Of a stretch of DNA of 64,000 nt, positions 17,436-25,109 are shown in pieces; positions within the stretch are counted from its first letter, which is position 1, and every line of letters starts with the position of its first letter. The position numbers and the translations under genes are program-made. This stretch comes from Marinobacter profundi (GTDB lineage: Bacteria; Pseudomonadota; Gammaproteobacteria; Pseudomonadales; Oleiphilaceae): positions 496,001-560,000 of the forward strand of contig NZ_KZ319368.1 in the NCBI RefSeq assembly GCF_002744715.1. Reading direction: 5' to 3'. The notes under the pieces are model-generated. The model was not told the DNA's origin, did not search any database, and saw nothing but the letters and a program-made list of their open reading frames with translations.

Positions 17436-17464
17436 ATTATAAGGCCCGGACCTCCCTGCGTCGA
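17436..17464 (-). promoter_or_regulatory. Promoter of the glycine riboswitch leader
   Basis: On the minus strand a perfect -10 TATAAT (17436-17441) lies 17 nt after TCGACG (17459-17464), a 4-of-6 match to -35. The expected transcript start near 17429 coincides with the first base of aptamer I, which supports both calls. Confidence 0.7.
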
Positions 17465-17507
17465 GTGCGCCGAGCCATGAGCCTGGCTCGATGCCGGGCG
17501 TCCCGCG

Positions 17508-18047
17508 CTACGCCATGGTTGCAAGCAAGGCCCGGATCACATGGTTTGCCTGCTCCCTGTTCCTGGCATCAAATGTGAACACCGGCAAGACAATGCCTTT
17601 CGAGGCCAGGGCGGATCGCAGAGATCTCAGGCTGGGGGCTTCAAGCGTGTCGGTTTTGGTAACACCAATTACCACCGGTAACCCCGGCACGATCTCGTCA
17701 AGCACACCGAGCCACTCCTGGCAGGTCCCTTCCAGCGCTTCATCCCTGGCATCCAGCACCAGAACCACCCCGAACGCCCCTTCCAGAATGATCGGCCACA
17801 TGTGCTGAAAACGGCTTTGGCCCGGCAGTCCGTAGATGAAGAGCGGCACCTCCTCATCCAGCATAACGGTGGAGAAATCAAAGGCGACAGTCGTCGTTGT
17901 CTTGTCCCCCATGGCAGCTTCAGTCATCGGCATTTCCGTCGACAGCGGCTCGGTCTCGGACAGACTGCGTATGGTCGTGGTTTTACCGGCACCGACCGGC
18001 CCGGCAATCACCAGCTTCACGGCAGCCGAATCAGGATTTTCCATCAT
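17508..18047 (-). CDS. MglA-like small GTPase
   Basis: 179 residues. The P-loop is GPVGAGKTTT (about residues 16-25), switch I is the TTTTVAFDF region, and the G4 motif is VTKTD (about 130). The G3 motif, normally DxxG, reads YGLPGQSRF: the Asp is replaced but PGQ is kept, as in Myxococcus MglA and related prokaryotic Ras-like GTPases. There is no membrane anchor. GGAGAG precedes the ATG. It is the last of four genes with two roadblock proteins upstream, the typical partners (GAPs or scaffolds) of such GTPases. It probably acts as a cytoplasmic polarity or signalling switch (inference). Confidence 0.85.
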   Translation of the reverse strand: MMENPDSAAVKLVIAGPVGAGKTTTIRSLSETEPLSTEMPMTEAAMGDKTTTTVAFDFSTVMLDEEVPLFIYGLPGQSRFQHMWPIILEGAFGVVLVLDARDEALEGTCQEWLGVLDEIVPGLPVVIGVTKTDTLEAPSLRSLRSALASKGIVLPVFTFDARNREQANHVIRALLATMA

Positions 18048-18069
18048 TTACTCTCCGGAACAGGGCGAC

Positions 18070-19014
18070 CTACCAGGACTTCTGGAACAGTCCGAATCTT
18101 GAGGCCAGTTTTTGAAACACATTGGCGTATGGCATCCGGGCTTTTGATTCGGGCCGACTGGCCAGGGTGTCCCGCCGCCCTTCCGGAACCAGCAGCGACG
18201 CCGCCCGGAATCCCCAGAGAATGCCCGAAACCTGTGACTGATCAATGCCGGTCAGGCCGGCCAGCTCATCCAGACTACGGTGGCCCTTGGCAACCAGGCT
18301 GGCAATGCGTAGCGGATCCACAAGATCCGGTGCCGTACCAAGATCCGGCCAACATCCCAACCGGTACTCCGCAACCGGGAACGCCGGCAGCATCCCGCCG
18401 TATCGGATTCCTGCCCGGATCATGAAGATATCGAGACTTTCGAAATAACAGCTGTCACAAGGCTTGCCGTTGCTGTCCCTGAATTGCCAGCCCGGTGAGC
18501 CCAGCTGATCCTTGGCTTGCTCGAGGTCCTGCTGCGATCGTGCCGCAACGTGCCCGGAGGATTGCAAAATATGCACTTCAATACCGTCCACCATCGCAAG
18601 CAGATCGCCCTCGCGATCCGCCAATGCCCGGGACAGGGCAAGCAATCCGATCCGGTCTTCGCCGGAGGCGACCGGCGCGCGGGCCCGTGACAGCGCATCG
18701 CCCGCCTGCAGAATGGCCAGAAACGCCCGCACATACAGGTTCAGCGGCGCGCCGTCTCCGATGGTGTTGGTTGCCGGATCAAAGGTGTCATTGGCCCGGG
18801 TAATAGTCAGTACCGGGATCTGCTTGAGGGCGGCGTAGGCTCTGACCCGCTGACCGAACAGATCATCGCCGGTTACAACCACGCAATCGCATCGGGTCCC
18901 ATCCCAGTCCCGGACCGTACTGCGAATCTTGTGCGCCAGCAGGAGGCCCGAAGCGAGCCGGAGCCTTTTCTGCAGGTCTTCACCCGTACCCGCAACACGT
19001 ATGTCAATATTCAA
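18070..19014 (-). CDS. Unrecognised 314-residue protein of the roadblock/GTPase operon
   Basis: The N-terminal ~100 residues form an alternating alpha/beta pattern (CDCVVVTGDDLFGQRVRAY, IPVLTITRAN) that resembles a receiver-like fold. The middle includes GKPCDSCYFESLDIF with two Cys four residues apart in CDSC. The C-terminal ~90 residues hold a helix-turn-helix-like segment (HRSLDELAGLTGIDQSQVSG). The start is a TTG at 19014, set by GGGAGG 8 nt upstream; no in-frame ATG fits. It lies 22 bp before the GTPase gene. I do not recognise the family; a link to GTPase signalling is inferred from position only. Confidence 0.8.
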   Translation of the reverse strand: MNIDIRVAGTGEDLQKRLRLASGLLLAHKIRSTVRDWDGTRCDCVVVTGDDLFGQRVRAYAALKQIPVLTITRANDTFDPATNTIGDGAPLNLYVRAFLAILQAGDALSRARAPVASGEDRIGLLALSRALADREGDLLAMVDGIEVHILQSSGHVAARSQQDLEQAKDQLGSPGWQFRDSNGKPCDSCYFESLDIFMIRAGIRYGGMLPAFPVAEYRLGCWPDLGTAPDLVDPLRIASLVAKGHRSLDELAGLTGIDQSQVSGILWGFRAASLLVPEGRRDTLASRPESKARMPYANVFQKLASRFGLFQKSW

Positions 19015-19086
19015 TGGAATAGCCTCCCGTCAGTGAATCTCTACAGCAAAGGGCCTGGTCTCCAGGTCCTCCCCCGAAACAGCCGG

Positions 19087-19443
19087 TTACGAGAAATCCT
19101 GCTCTTTCTCGAAGCGTTTCAGGTCGTGGCGCGCCATGGCCAGGTTCGCCCTGGACCTATCCAGAATCACATACAGAAACAATTGCTGATTACTCTCCAG
19201 CGGACGGATCAGGTGGTACTGCTTGGTCAGGCTGATCAGGACATCTTCGATGTTGTCGTTGAGCTGCAGGCTGCTGGCCACTTTCCGCTTGGCCTTCAGT
19301 ACTTCGGAGTTACCGGCCGCAGCGAGTTCGAGGTCAACCCCCGCACCATCGCCGGACATCAGCATTCCGCTGTCCAGGTCGACCAGAGCCGATGCCACAT
19401 AGCCGTCCATTTCACGAAGGGTTTCGAGGTTTATCTTTGCCAT
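19087..19443 (-). CDS. Roadblock/LC7-domain protein (second of two)
   Basis: A 118-residue single-domain protein with the MglB/roadblock pattern: first helix and strand YVASALVDLDSGMLMSG, central helix DNIEDVLISLTKQYHLIRPL, strand LFLYVILDRSRANLAMAR and final helix. Family members dimerise and regulate or scaffold small Ras-like GTPases. It is 39 bp after the first roadblock gene and 72 bp before the 314-residue gene. It lacks any signal peptide, so it is cytoplasmic. Confidence 0.85.
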   Translation of the reverse strand: MAKINLETLREMDGYVASALVDLDSGMLMSGDGAGVDLELAAAGNSEVLKAKRKVASSLQLNDNIEDVLISLTKQYHLIRPLESNQQLFLYVILDRSRANLAMARHDLKRFEKEQDFS

Positions 19444-19482
19444 TGTGAGTACTGCCTTCTTCAGTTTGGTTGGTATTTCGTG

Positions 19483-19905
19483 TTACGCGTCAATGACCTG
19501 GGCCAGTGCCTTGGCTGAGTCCAGCGTCATGCGCAACGCCATAGCCATGTTCTCGCCGTGGTCCACGCATACAGACAGCGCAAACCGGGGGGTCTCGCAG
19601 GGAATCCGAACCGTTACAATGGAACCGTGATTGGTGGCGATCACGTTGTATGAACACTGGCTCTTGAGAATCTCCCGCCCGAATGCCTCACTCAGAGACA
19701 TCACCGAGCAGCCCAGAGCCGCAATACGGGTGTGCTGTATAGAATCGTTGGCGGCGATAAAAGCTACGGACCTGCCGTCCAGCGTTGTGACAGACGCAAA
19801 GACACAGGAGGCATGACCGCCCAACTGGCGTTCCAGCACCAACTGGCACGGACCACCGAACCGCTCCACGGCATTCATCTTTGGTTGCTTGTCGATAACT
19901 TGCAC
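19483..19905 (-). CDS. Roadblock/LC7-domain protein (first of two)
   Basis: About 140 residues with the roadblock layout: strand VFASVTTLDGRSVAFIA, helix RIAALGCSVMSLSEAFGRE, strands around YNVIATNHGSIVTVRIP, and C-terminal helix MALRMTLDSAKALAQVI. It is less alike to the second roadblock protein than a recent duplicate would be, so the two probably form a heteromeric pair. The start is uncertain: a GTG at 19905 or an ATG at 19878 (MNAVERFGG), neither with a strong ribosome site. It is the first gene of the four-gene operon ending in the MglA-like GTPase. Confidence 0.8.
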   Translation of the reverse strand: MQVIDKQPKMNAVERFGGPCQLVLERQLGGHASCVFASVTTLDGRSVAFIAANDSIQHTRIAALGCSVMSLSEAFGREILKSQCSYNVIATNHGSIVTVRIPCETPRFALSVCVDHGENMAMALRMTLDSAKALAQVIDA

Positions 19906-20151
19906 TGCCAGAACCTATCATAAGGGAGAAGGTAATAGTCACCATGAATTGTGACCGGTGGCAGAATTACGGCCTGGGCAATTATCCGGATCTGTTTATG
20001 TCGCTGGAATATTCAGTTTTTTAGCCGCAAGAGAAAACGCCAGGAAGCCGTGACCGGAAATATCGAGGTCAGAATGCCGAAAAGAGAGCGTCGAGGAGAG
20101 GAAGGTTCAGAGCTCGTGCGAAATGCGGGAGTTTTGAGTGGGTCAAAACGC

Positions 20152-20180
20152 AAAAAGGCCAACGATCGCTGGCCTTTTTT
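20152..20180. terminator. Rho-independent terminator, bidirectional
   Basis: AAAAAGGCCA / TGGCCTTTTT stem with an 8-nt loop and T-runs readable on both strands. It lies in the 326-bp gap between the tRNA and the roadblock operon (19906-20231), which otherwise shows no supported gene. Confidence 0.8.
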
Positions 20181-20199
20181 CAATGGTGCTACAAGCAAT

Positions 20200-20222
20200 A
20201 AAGCCCGCATAAGCGGGCTTTA
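20200..20222 (-). terminator. Terminator downstream of tRNA-fMet
   Basis: AAAGCCCGC-ATAA-GCGGGCTTT forms a 9-bp stem 10 nt after the tRNA 3' end on the minus strand. It makes with 20152-20180 a double terminator that should insulate the roadblock operon from tRNA transcription. Confidence 0.75.
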
Positions 20223-20231
20223 TTTCAATAG

Positions 20232-20308
<77 letters not shown>

Positions 20309-20354
20309 TCAAACTGGTTGTCTTTCGGGGGTAACCCCGATCAACGTGGCGCGT

Positions 20355-20383
20355 ATATTAAGGATGTTTTCCGGGCCTGTCAA
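20355..20383 (-). promoter_or_regulatory. Strong promoter of tRNA-fMet
   Basis: On the minus strand a perfect -35 TTGACA (20378-20383) and -10 TAATAT (20355-20360) are separated by exactly 17 nt. A GC-rich discriminator (ACGCGCC) follows, typical of stringently controlled stable-RNA promoters. The -35 overlaps the last codons of rnhB. Confidence 0.85.
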
Positions 20384-21060
20384 CGTAAATCTTCGAACAG
20401 GTCGCAGGGGAAGGATTCAGCGGTCGCTTCGACGGCGTTGTTCATGCCGGCCCTCTCAATGGCTTCGCGAACCGGACGGAAGGAACGGCGGTGCAGTGGG
20501 GTCGCACCGAGGCGGTAGAGCGCTTCGAGGTGGTCCGGGGTCGGGTAGCCCTTGTGCCTGGCCAGTCCGTAGCCGGGATAGCGGGCCTCAAGTTCGGCCA
20601 TTTCCCGGTCCCGGGTAACCTTGGCGATGATGGAGGCAGCACTGATAGCGGCAACCCGGCCATCGCCTTTGACCACCGGCTCGGAGGGCCAGCGCCACTT
20701 CGGGCAGCGGTTACCGTCCACCAGGACGTATTCCGGCGCGATCGCCAGCCCGTCAACGGCGCGGGTCATAGCGATCATCGTTGCCTGGTAGATGTTGTGG
20801 CGATCGATTTCATCGGGCTCGCAGCGACCGACACTCCAGGCCGCCGCCTTGTCGAGGATCTCCTCGTAGAGGGCGTCGCGACGTTTCTCGCTGAGCTTTT
20901 TGGAGTCTGCCAGGCCCGCAATGGGTCTGGCCGGATCGAGGATAACGGCAGCCGTCACCACGGCACCAATCAACGGACCGCGCCCCACCTCGTCCACGCC
21001 GGCCAGGCGCCAGCCGGTATAGTCACAGGTGAACGGCGGCAGCGACGGCTTTTTGCTCAT
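20380..21060 (-). CDS. rnhB: Ribonuclease HII
   Basis: RNase HII removes ribonucleotides embedded in DNA by cutting the RNA side of RNA-DNA junctions. 226 residues, with the first catalytic acids in [14 protein letters not shown], a further acid in [10 protein letters not shown], and [18 protein letters not shown], the conserved helix with catalytic acids following. The ATG overlaps the lpxB stop by 4 bp, so it is the distal gene of the lipid A operon as in many gammaproteobacteria. Confidence 0.96.
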   Translation of the reverse strand: MSKKPSLPPFTCDYTGWRLAGVDEVGRGPLIGAVVTAAVILDPARPIAGLADSKKLSEKRRDALYEEILDKAAAWSVGRCEPDEIDRHNIYQATMIAMTRAVDGLAIAPEYVLVDGNRCPKWRWPSEPVVKGDGRVAAISAASIIAKVTRDREMAELEARYPGYGLARHKGYPTPDHLEALYRLGATPLHRRSFRPVREAIERAGMNNAVEATAESFPCDLFEDLR

Positions 21061-22238
21061 GCCAGCTCCCGCTCCAGCAGGCCGGCAATCGCACTGGCAG
21101 CCTTTTCATCAGCATCCTGCCGCAATTGCAGGTGCAGCGCGGTGAACGCTTCCGCCAGCCGGCGGCGCTCCGCTTCATTTTCCAGCCGCTCCAGTACCGC
21201 TTCACCCAATGCCTGGGGTGTCGCATCATCCTGCAGCAGTTCCGGCACCAGCTGTTCCCGGGCCAACAGATTGGGCAGCGCCACATAAGGCACCTTGACC
21301 AGGCGGGACAACAGCGCGTAGCTGAACCCGCTCAGGCGGTACCCCACCACCATCGGCTTTTTCAGCAGCATGGCTTCCAGGGTGGCAGTACCGGACGCCA
21401 GCAACACCACGTCGGCCGATGCCATCACCTCCCGCGAGCGACCGCGAATGATGGTGACCGGCAATTGCACGCCGAGGCTTTCCACCAGTGCCCTCACCTG
21501 CTTCTCCCGTTCCCGGTTGACGCAGGGAATCACCAGCTGCAGGTCCTGGCGGCGCTGCTGAAGCCAGCGCGCCGCCTCCAGGAACAGGCCACCGAGACGC
21601 TCAACCTCGCCGGCCCGGCTGCCCGGCAGAATCGCCAGCACCGGAGCCGCCTTATCCAGCCCCAATGCCTCACGGGCAGCCATGGTATCCGGTTCCAGGG
21701 GAATCCGGTCCGCCAGCGGATGACCGACAAACGACACCGGCACCCGGTGCTCTTCATAGAACCGGGCTTCAAAGGGAAACAGCGTCAGCATCAGGTCAAC
21801 GGCACGGGCAATCTTGAAGATCCGCTTCTGCCGCCAGGCCCACACCGAGGGACTGACATAATGGGCGGTACGGATGCCCGCCTGCCGGCACCGCAACTCA
21901 ACGCCGAGGGTAAAGTCCGGAGAATCAATGCCGATGACCACGTCCGGCGGCGTGGCGAGGAAGTAATCCATCAGCCGGTCGCGGATGCTGAACAGCTCGC
22001 GGATGCGCCCCAGCACCTCGACCAGCCCCATTACCGACAGCCGCTCCATCGGCACGAGGGAATGGAAACCTTCGGCAACCATCTCGTCACCACCGATGCC
22101 GACAAAGCGGGCCTTGGGGTATCGGGCGCGGAGAGAGCGGATCAGGCCGGCGCCAAGGATATCCCCTGACGCCTCCCCGGCAACGATGCCGACGGTGATC
22201 CTGCGATTGCTGACAACCCCGGAAAGCTGACTGGTCAC
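21057..22238 (-). CDS. lpxB: Lipid-A-disaccharide synthase
   Basis: LpxB joins UDP-2,3-diacylglucosamine and lipid X to form the lipid A disaccharide at the inner membrane. 393 residues of the GT19 family: [17 protein letters not shown] at the N-terminus, [18 protein letters not shown] in the centre, and [21 protein letters not shown] at the nucleotide-sugar site. The start is a GTG at 22238. It lies 9 bp after lpxA and overlaps rnhB. Confidence 0.97.
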   Translation of the reverse strand: MTSQLSGVVSNRRITVGIVAGEASGDILGAGLIRSLRARYPKARFVGIGGDEMVAEGFHSLVPMERLSVMGLVEVLGRIRELFSIRDRLMDYFLATPPDVVIGIDSPDFTLGVELRCRQAGIRTAHYVSPSVWAWRQKRIFKIARAVDLMLTLFPFEARFYEEHRVPVSFVGHPLADRIPLEPDTMAAREALGLDKAAPVLAILPGSRAGEVERLGGLFLEAARWLQQRRQDLQLVIPCVNREREKQVRALVESLGVQLPVTIIRGRSREVMASADVVLLASGTATLEAMLLKKPMVVGYRLSGFSYALLSRLVKVPYVALPNLLAREQLVPELLQDDATPQALGEAVLERLENEAERRRLAEAFTALHLQLRQDADEKAASAIAGLLERELA

Positions 22239-22247
22239 CGGGCCATC

Positions 22248-23039
22248 CTAGCGAATGATGCCGCGGTCGGTACCACGCAATGACTCGATCAGCGGAACCA
22301 GCTCCGGCAGGTCGGCAAAGTTCTGTTCGAGTTCTGCCAGCGCCTGCTCGGTGGTCAGGCCCTGGCGATAGATCACTTTGTAGGCACGGCGCAGGTTGAG
22401 CAGGGCGTCCTTGCTGAAACCGCGACGTCTTAGACCTTCCACGTTCATACCGTGGGGCTCGGCGGACTGTCCGCTCGCCATCACATAGGCCGGAATGTCC
22501 TTGAGTACGATACTGCCACCGGCGGCCATACTGTGGGGCCCGATGTGACAGAACTGGTGCACCATGGTGCCGCCACCCAGAATCGCCCAGTCACCCACGG
22601 TGACATGGCCAGCCAGGGTCGCACAGTTGGCCAGAATGGTGTTATCGCCAACGATGCAGTCATGGGCGACGTGCACATAGGCCATCAGCAGGTTACCGCT
22701 GCCAATGCGGGTCTCGCCGCGATCCTGGACGGTTCCACGATGAATGGTGCAGTTTTCACGGATGACGTTGTGGTCACCGATCACCAGAGTGGTGGGCTCG
22801 CCCGCGTATTTCTTGTCCTGGCACTCCTCACCGATGCTGGAGAACTGGAAGATGCGGTTGTTGCGACCGATGACCGTGGGCCCCTTGATCACCACGTGGG
22901 ACATGATTTCGGTGCCTTCACCGATTTCCACACCGGGACCGATGTAGCTCCAGGGGCCAACAGTTACGTTGTCTGCCAGCTTGGCCGACTCATCTACAAT
23001 TGCCTGCGGATGGACTCCCGACCAGTTATTCGTCGCCAT
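22248..23039 (-). CDS. lpxA: UDP-N-acetylglucosamine acyltransferase
   Basis: LpxA transfers a 3-hydroxyacyl chain from ACP to UDP-GlcNAc, the first step of lipid A synthesis. 263 residues, starting with VHPQAIVDESAKLADNVTVG, a left-handed beta-helix of hexapeptide repeats, with the catalytic His in the MAYVHVAHDCIVG segment. The C-terminal helices include KVIYRQGLTTEQALAELE. The ATG overlaps the fabZ stop (TAATG). Confidence 0.97.
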   Translation of the reverse strand: MATNNWSGVHPQAIVDESAKLADNVTVGPWSYIGPGVEIGEGTEIMSHVVIKGPTVIGRNNRIFQFSSIGEECQDKKYAGEPTTLVIGDHNVIRENCTIHRGTVQDRGETRIGSGNLLMAYVHVAHDCIVGDNTILANCATLAGHVTVGDWAILGGGTMVHQFCHIGPHSMAAGGSIVLKDIPAYVMASGQSAEPHGMNVEGLRRRGFSKDALLNLRRAYKVIYRQGLTTEQALAELEQNFADLPELVPLIESLRGTDRGIIR

Positions 23040-23476
23040 TAAACGTCTCTCTCAGCACTCATCACTTCTGCTACGCAGGCAACCTCGTCACCGACCAGTG
23101 CGCGGCAGTCGAATTTCCAGATTCCGTGCTTGCCGGAGATCAGCCTGGACTCAAGGCGCAGCTGGTCTCCCGGCACCACCGGGCGCTTGAAGCGCGCCTT
23201 GTTGGAACCCGCGAGGTAGTGTATCACGCCGTCAGAAGGTTTCTTGTCAGCGGTCACAAAGCCGAGGATTCCGGACAGCTGGGCCATGGCTTCGATAATC
23301 AGCACCCCGGGCATCACCGGCTTGCCGGGAAAATGCCCGTTAAAGAACGGCTCATTGATGGTCACGTTCTTGTAGCCGGTAATCAATACCCCCTTCTCCA
23401 CCTCTGTCACCCGGTCCACCAGCAGGAACGGATAGCGGTGGGGCAGGTACTCCATGATTTCTTCAACTTTCATCAT
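23039..23476 (-). CDS. fabZ: 3-hydroxyacyl-[ACP] dehydratase FabZ
   Basis: FabZ dehydrates 3-hydroxyacyl-ACP in fatty acid elongation. About 145 residues with the hot-dog fold motif [14 protein letters not shown] and [23 protein letters not shown], holding the catalytic His and Glu. Two ATGs (23476 and 23473) compete; both lie downstream of a TGAGG. Its position between lpxD and lpxA couples supply of hydroxyacyl-ACP to lipid A and fatty acid synthesis. Confidence 0.97.
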   Translation of the reverse strand: MMKVEEIMEYLPHRYPFLLVDRVTEVEKGVLITGYKNVTINEPFFNGHFPGKPVMPGVLIIEAMAQLSGILGFVTADKKPSDGVIHYLAGSNKARFKRPVVPGDQLRLESRLISGKHGIWKFDCRALVGDEVACVAEVMSAERDV

Positions 23477-23488
23477 CAGCAAACGGCC

Positions 23489-24514
23489 TCAGCCTTCCAA
23501 TTTCTTTTCCAGTTCGCGCAGCCGGCGAGCCATGTCGTCGAGCTGACGGAAACGAACCGCGTTCTTTCGCCACTGGCGGTTTTTATCTGCGTTGGTACCC
23601 GAGGAGTACACCCCTGGTTCATCAATGTTGCCGCTGACCATGGTCATCCCGGTGAGATGGACCTGATCGGCAATTTCCAGGTGCCCCGCAATACCAGCGG
23701 CACCTCCGAATACACAATGCCGCCCGACTTTGGTGCTGCCGGCAATACCAACCATGGAGGCCATGGCGGAGTGGTCACCGATGCGCACGTTGTGGGCAAT
23801 CTGCACCAGGTTATCCAGTTTCACGCCGTTGCCGATCACGGTGTCTTCGAGGGCACCGCGATCGATGGTGGTGTTGGCGCCCACTTCCACGTCGTCCCCC
23901 AGCACCACACGACCGATCTGGGCAATCCGGTTCCAGACCCCCTTGTCGTTGGCAAAACCGAAGCCGTCGGAACCGATCACCGCACCACTCAGGATGTGGC
24001 AGCGCCGACCCAGAATGACGTCGTGGGCAAGCACGGCGCGGGGCTTCAGCACTGAACCGGCGCCAATACGGCAACGGGCACCCACGACGCAACCGGCGCC
24101 GACAACCACCTGCTCACCAATTTCAACACCCTCCTCCAGCACCGCCAGCGGACCGATACTGGCACTGTCCGGAATGGCAACGCCCGCAGCAATTACCGCG
24201 CTGGGGTGAATTCCCGGCGCGGGCACCGGGGCCGGATCAAACCAGTGGCTGAGGCGGGCATAGCCCAGATAGGGATTATCCAGCACCAGCACATCGCCGG
24301 TTGCCTGGTCCGCCATAGCCGGTGCCAGAATCACCGCCGATGCCCGGGTGTCAGCAAGGTAACGGGCATAGGCCGGATTGGCCAGAAACGACAACTGACC
24401 AGGTTGGGCGGCCTGCAACGTGGCAATACCACTGATGCGGGTGTCCTCATTACCCCGCAGTTCAGCACCCAGCGCTTCGGCAATCTCGCCAAGCCGGTAA
24501 CTCTCAGAGCTCAT
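23489..24514 (-). CDS. lpxD: UDP-3-O-(3-hydroxyacyl)glucosamine N-acyltransferase
   Basis: LpxD adds the second hydroxyacyl chain in lipid A synthesis. 341 residues: an N-terminal uridine-binding domain ([36 protein letters not shown]), a long hexapeptide beta-helix with the catalytic His in [16 protein letters not shown], and a C-terminal helix ([19 protein letters not shown]). GGAGTAAGAC precedes the ATG. It is 12 bp upstream of fabZ. Confidence 0.97.
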   Translation of the reverse strand: MSSESYRLGEIAEALGAELRGNEDTRISGIATLQAAQPGQLSFLANPAYARYLADTRASAVILAPAMADQATGDVLVLDNPYLGYARLSHWFDPAPVPAPGIHPSAVIAAGVAIPDSASIGPLAVLEEGVEIGEQVVVGAGCVVGARCRIGAGSVLKPRAVLAHDVILGRRCHILSGAVIGSDGFGFANDKGVWNRIAQIGRVVLGDDVEVGANTTIDRGALEDTVIGNGVKLDNLVQIAHNVRIGDHSAMASMVGIAGSTKVGRHCVFGGAAGIAGHLEIADQVHLTGMTMVSGNIDEPGVYSSGTNADKNRQWRKNAVRFRQLDDMARRLRELEKKLEG

Positions 24515-24568
24515 GTCTTACTCCGTCGCAACCCGGCGACCACCCTCCGGTGATCCCCGGCCATACTA

Positions 24569-25066
24569 TCAGCGGTTCAGCTTGTTCAGCAGCTCGTCCG
24601 TCAGGTTCAGCTCCGGCTTGACGTACACCACCGCCTCGGCCGGCAGGATCAGGTCCAGGTTATGCTCTTCAAGCAGCGCTTTGACTGCGGCATCCACTTC
24701 CGGCCGGGCCTCTTCCAGGAACGCCTGCTTGCGGTTGGCCACCGTGGAGTCCAGCCGTTGTTTGAGGAAGTTGAACTCCTTCACCTTTTCCTGGAATTCA
24801 CCGGCCAGCTTGGTGCGCTCGGATTCGTTCATCATCGCACCATCCTTTTCCAGCCGCTCCTTCAGTTTGCGGGCCGCTTCCTGGGCCTGGCGTACCTCGG
24901 ACTCATCCCCGGAAAAATCCTTCTGCAGCTGTTCGCTGAAGGCCTTGGCATCGTTGGATGAGAACAGCGCCTGACGCAGATCCACTACGCCGATCCGCGT
25001 TTCCGCAGCCGCGGGTACGGCTACCAGCAGGGCCAGCAGGCCGGCTAACAGGGGCATCCTGAACAT
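24569..25066 (-). CDS. skp: Periplasmic chaperone Skp/OmpH
   Basis: Skp is a trimeric periplasmic holdase that delivers unfolded outer-membrane proteins to BamA, encoded just upstream. The 165-residue product begins MFRMPLLAGLLALLVAVPA with a cleavable signal ending AAAETRIG. IGVVDLRQALFSSNDAKAF starts the mature domain, followed by a long charged coiled-coil tentacle. GAGGAG lies before the ATG at 25066, which I preferred to upstream in-frame starts inside the bamA 3' end. Confidence 0.93.
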   Translation of the reverse strand: MFRMPLLAGLLALLVAVPAAAETRIGVVDLRQALFSSNDAKAFSEQLQKDFSGDESEVRQAQEAARKLKERLEKDGAMMNESERTKLAGEFQEKVKEFNFLKQRLDSTVANRKQAFLEEARPEVDAAVKALLEEHNLDLILPAEAVVYVKPELNLTDELLNKLNR

Positions 25067-25109
25067 GTTTCTTCTCCTCATTGTTGTCAATCTGTCCCGC
25101 CACTGACCG

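Noticed and set aside
20325..20352. Similarity of CCCCGATCAACGTGGC here to CCCCGACCAACGTGGC near 33185
   Set aside because: Two short matches only, both in intergenic GC-rich DNA; may be chance and no third copy was seen.
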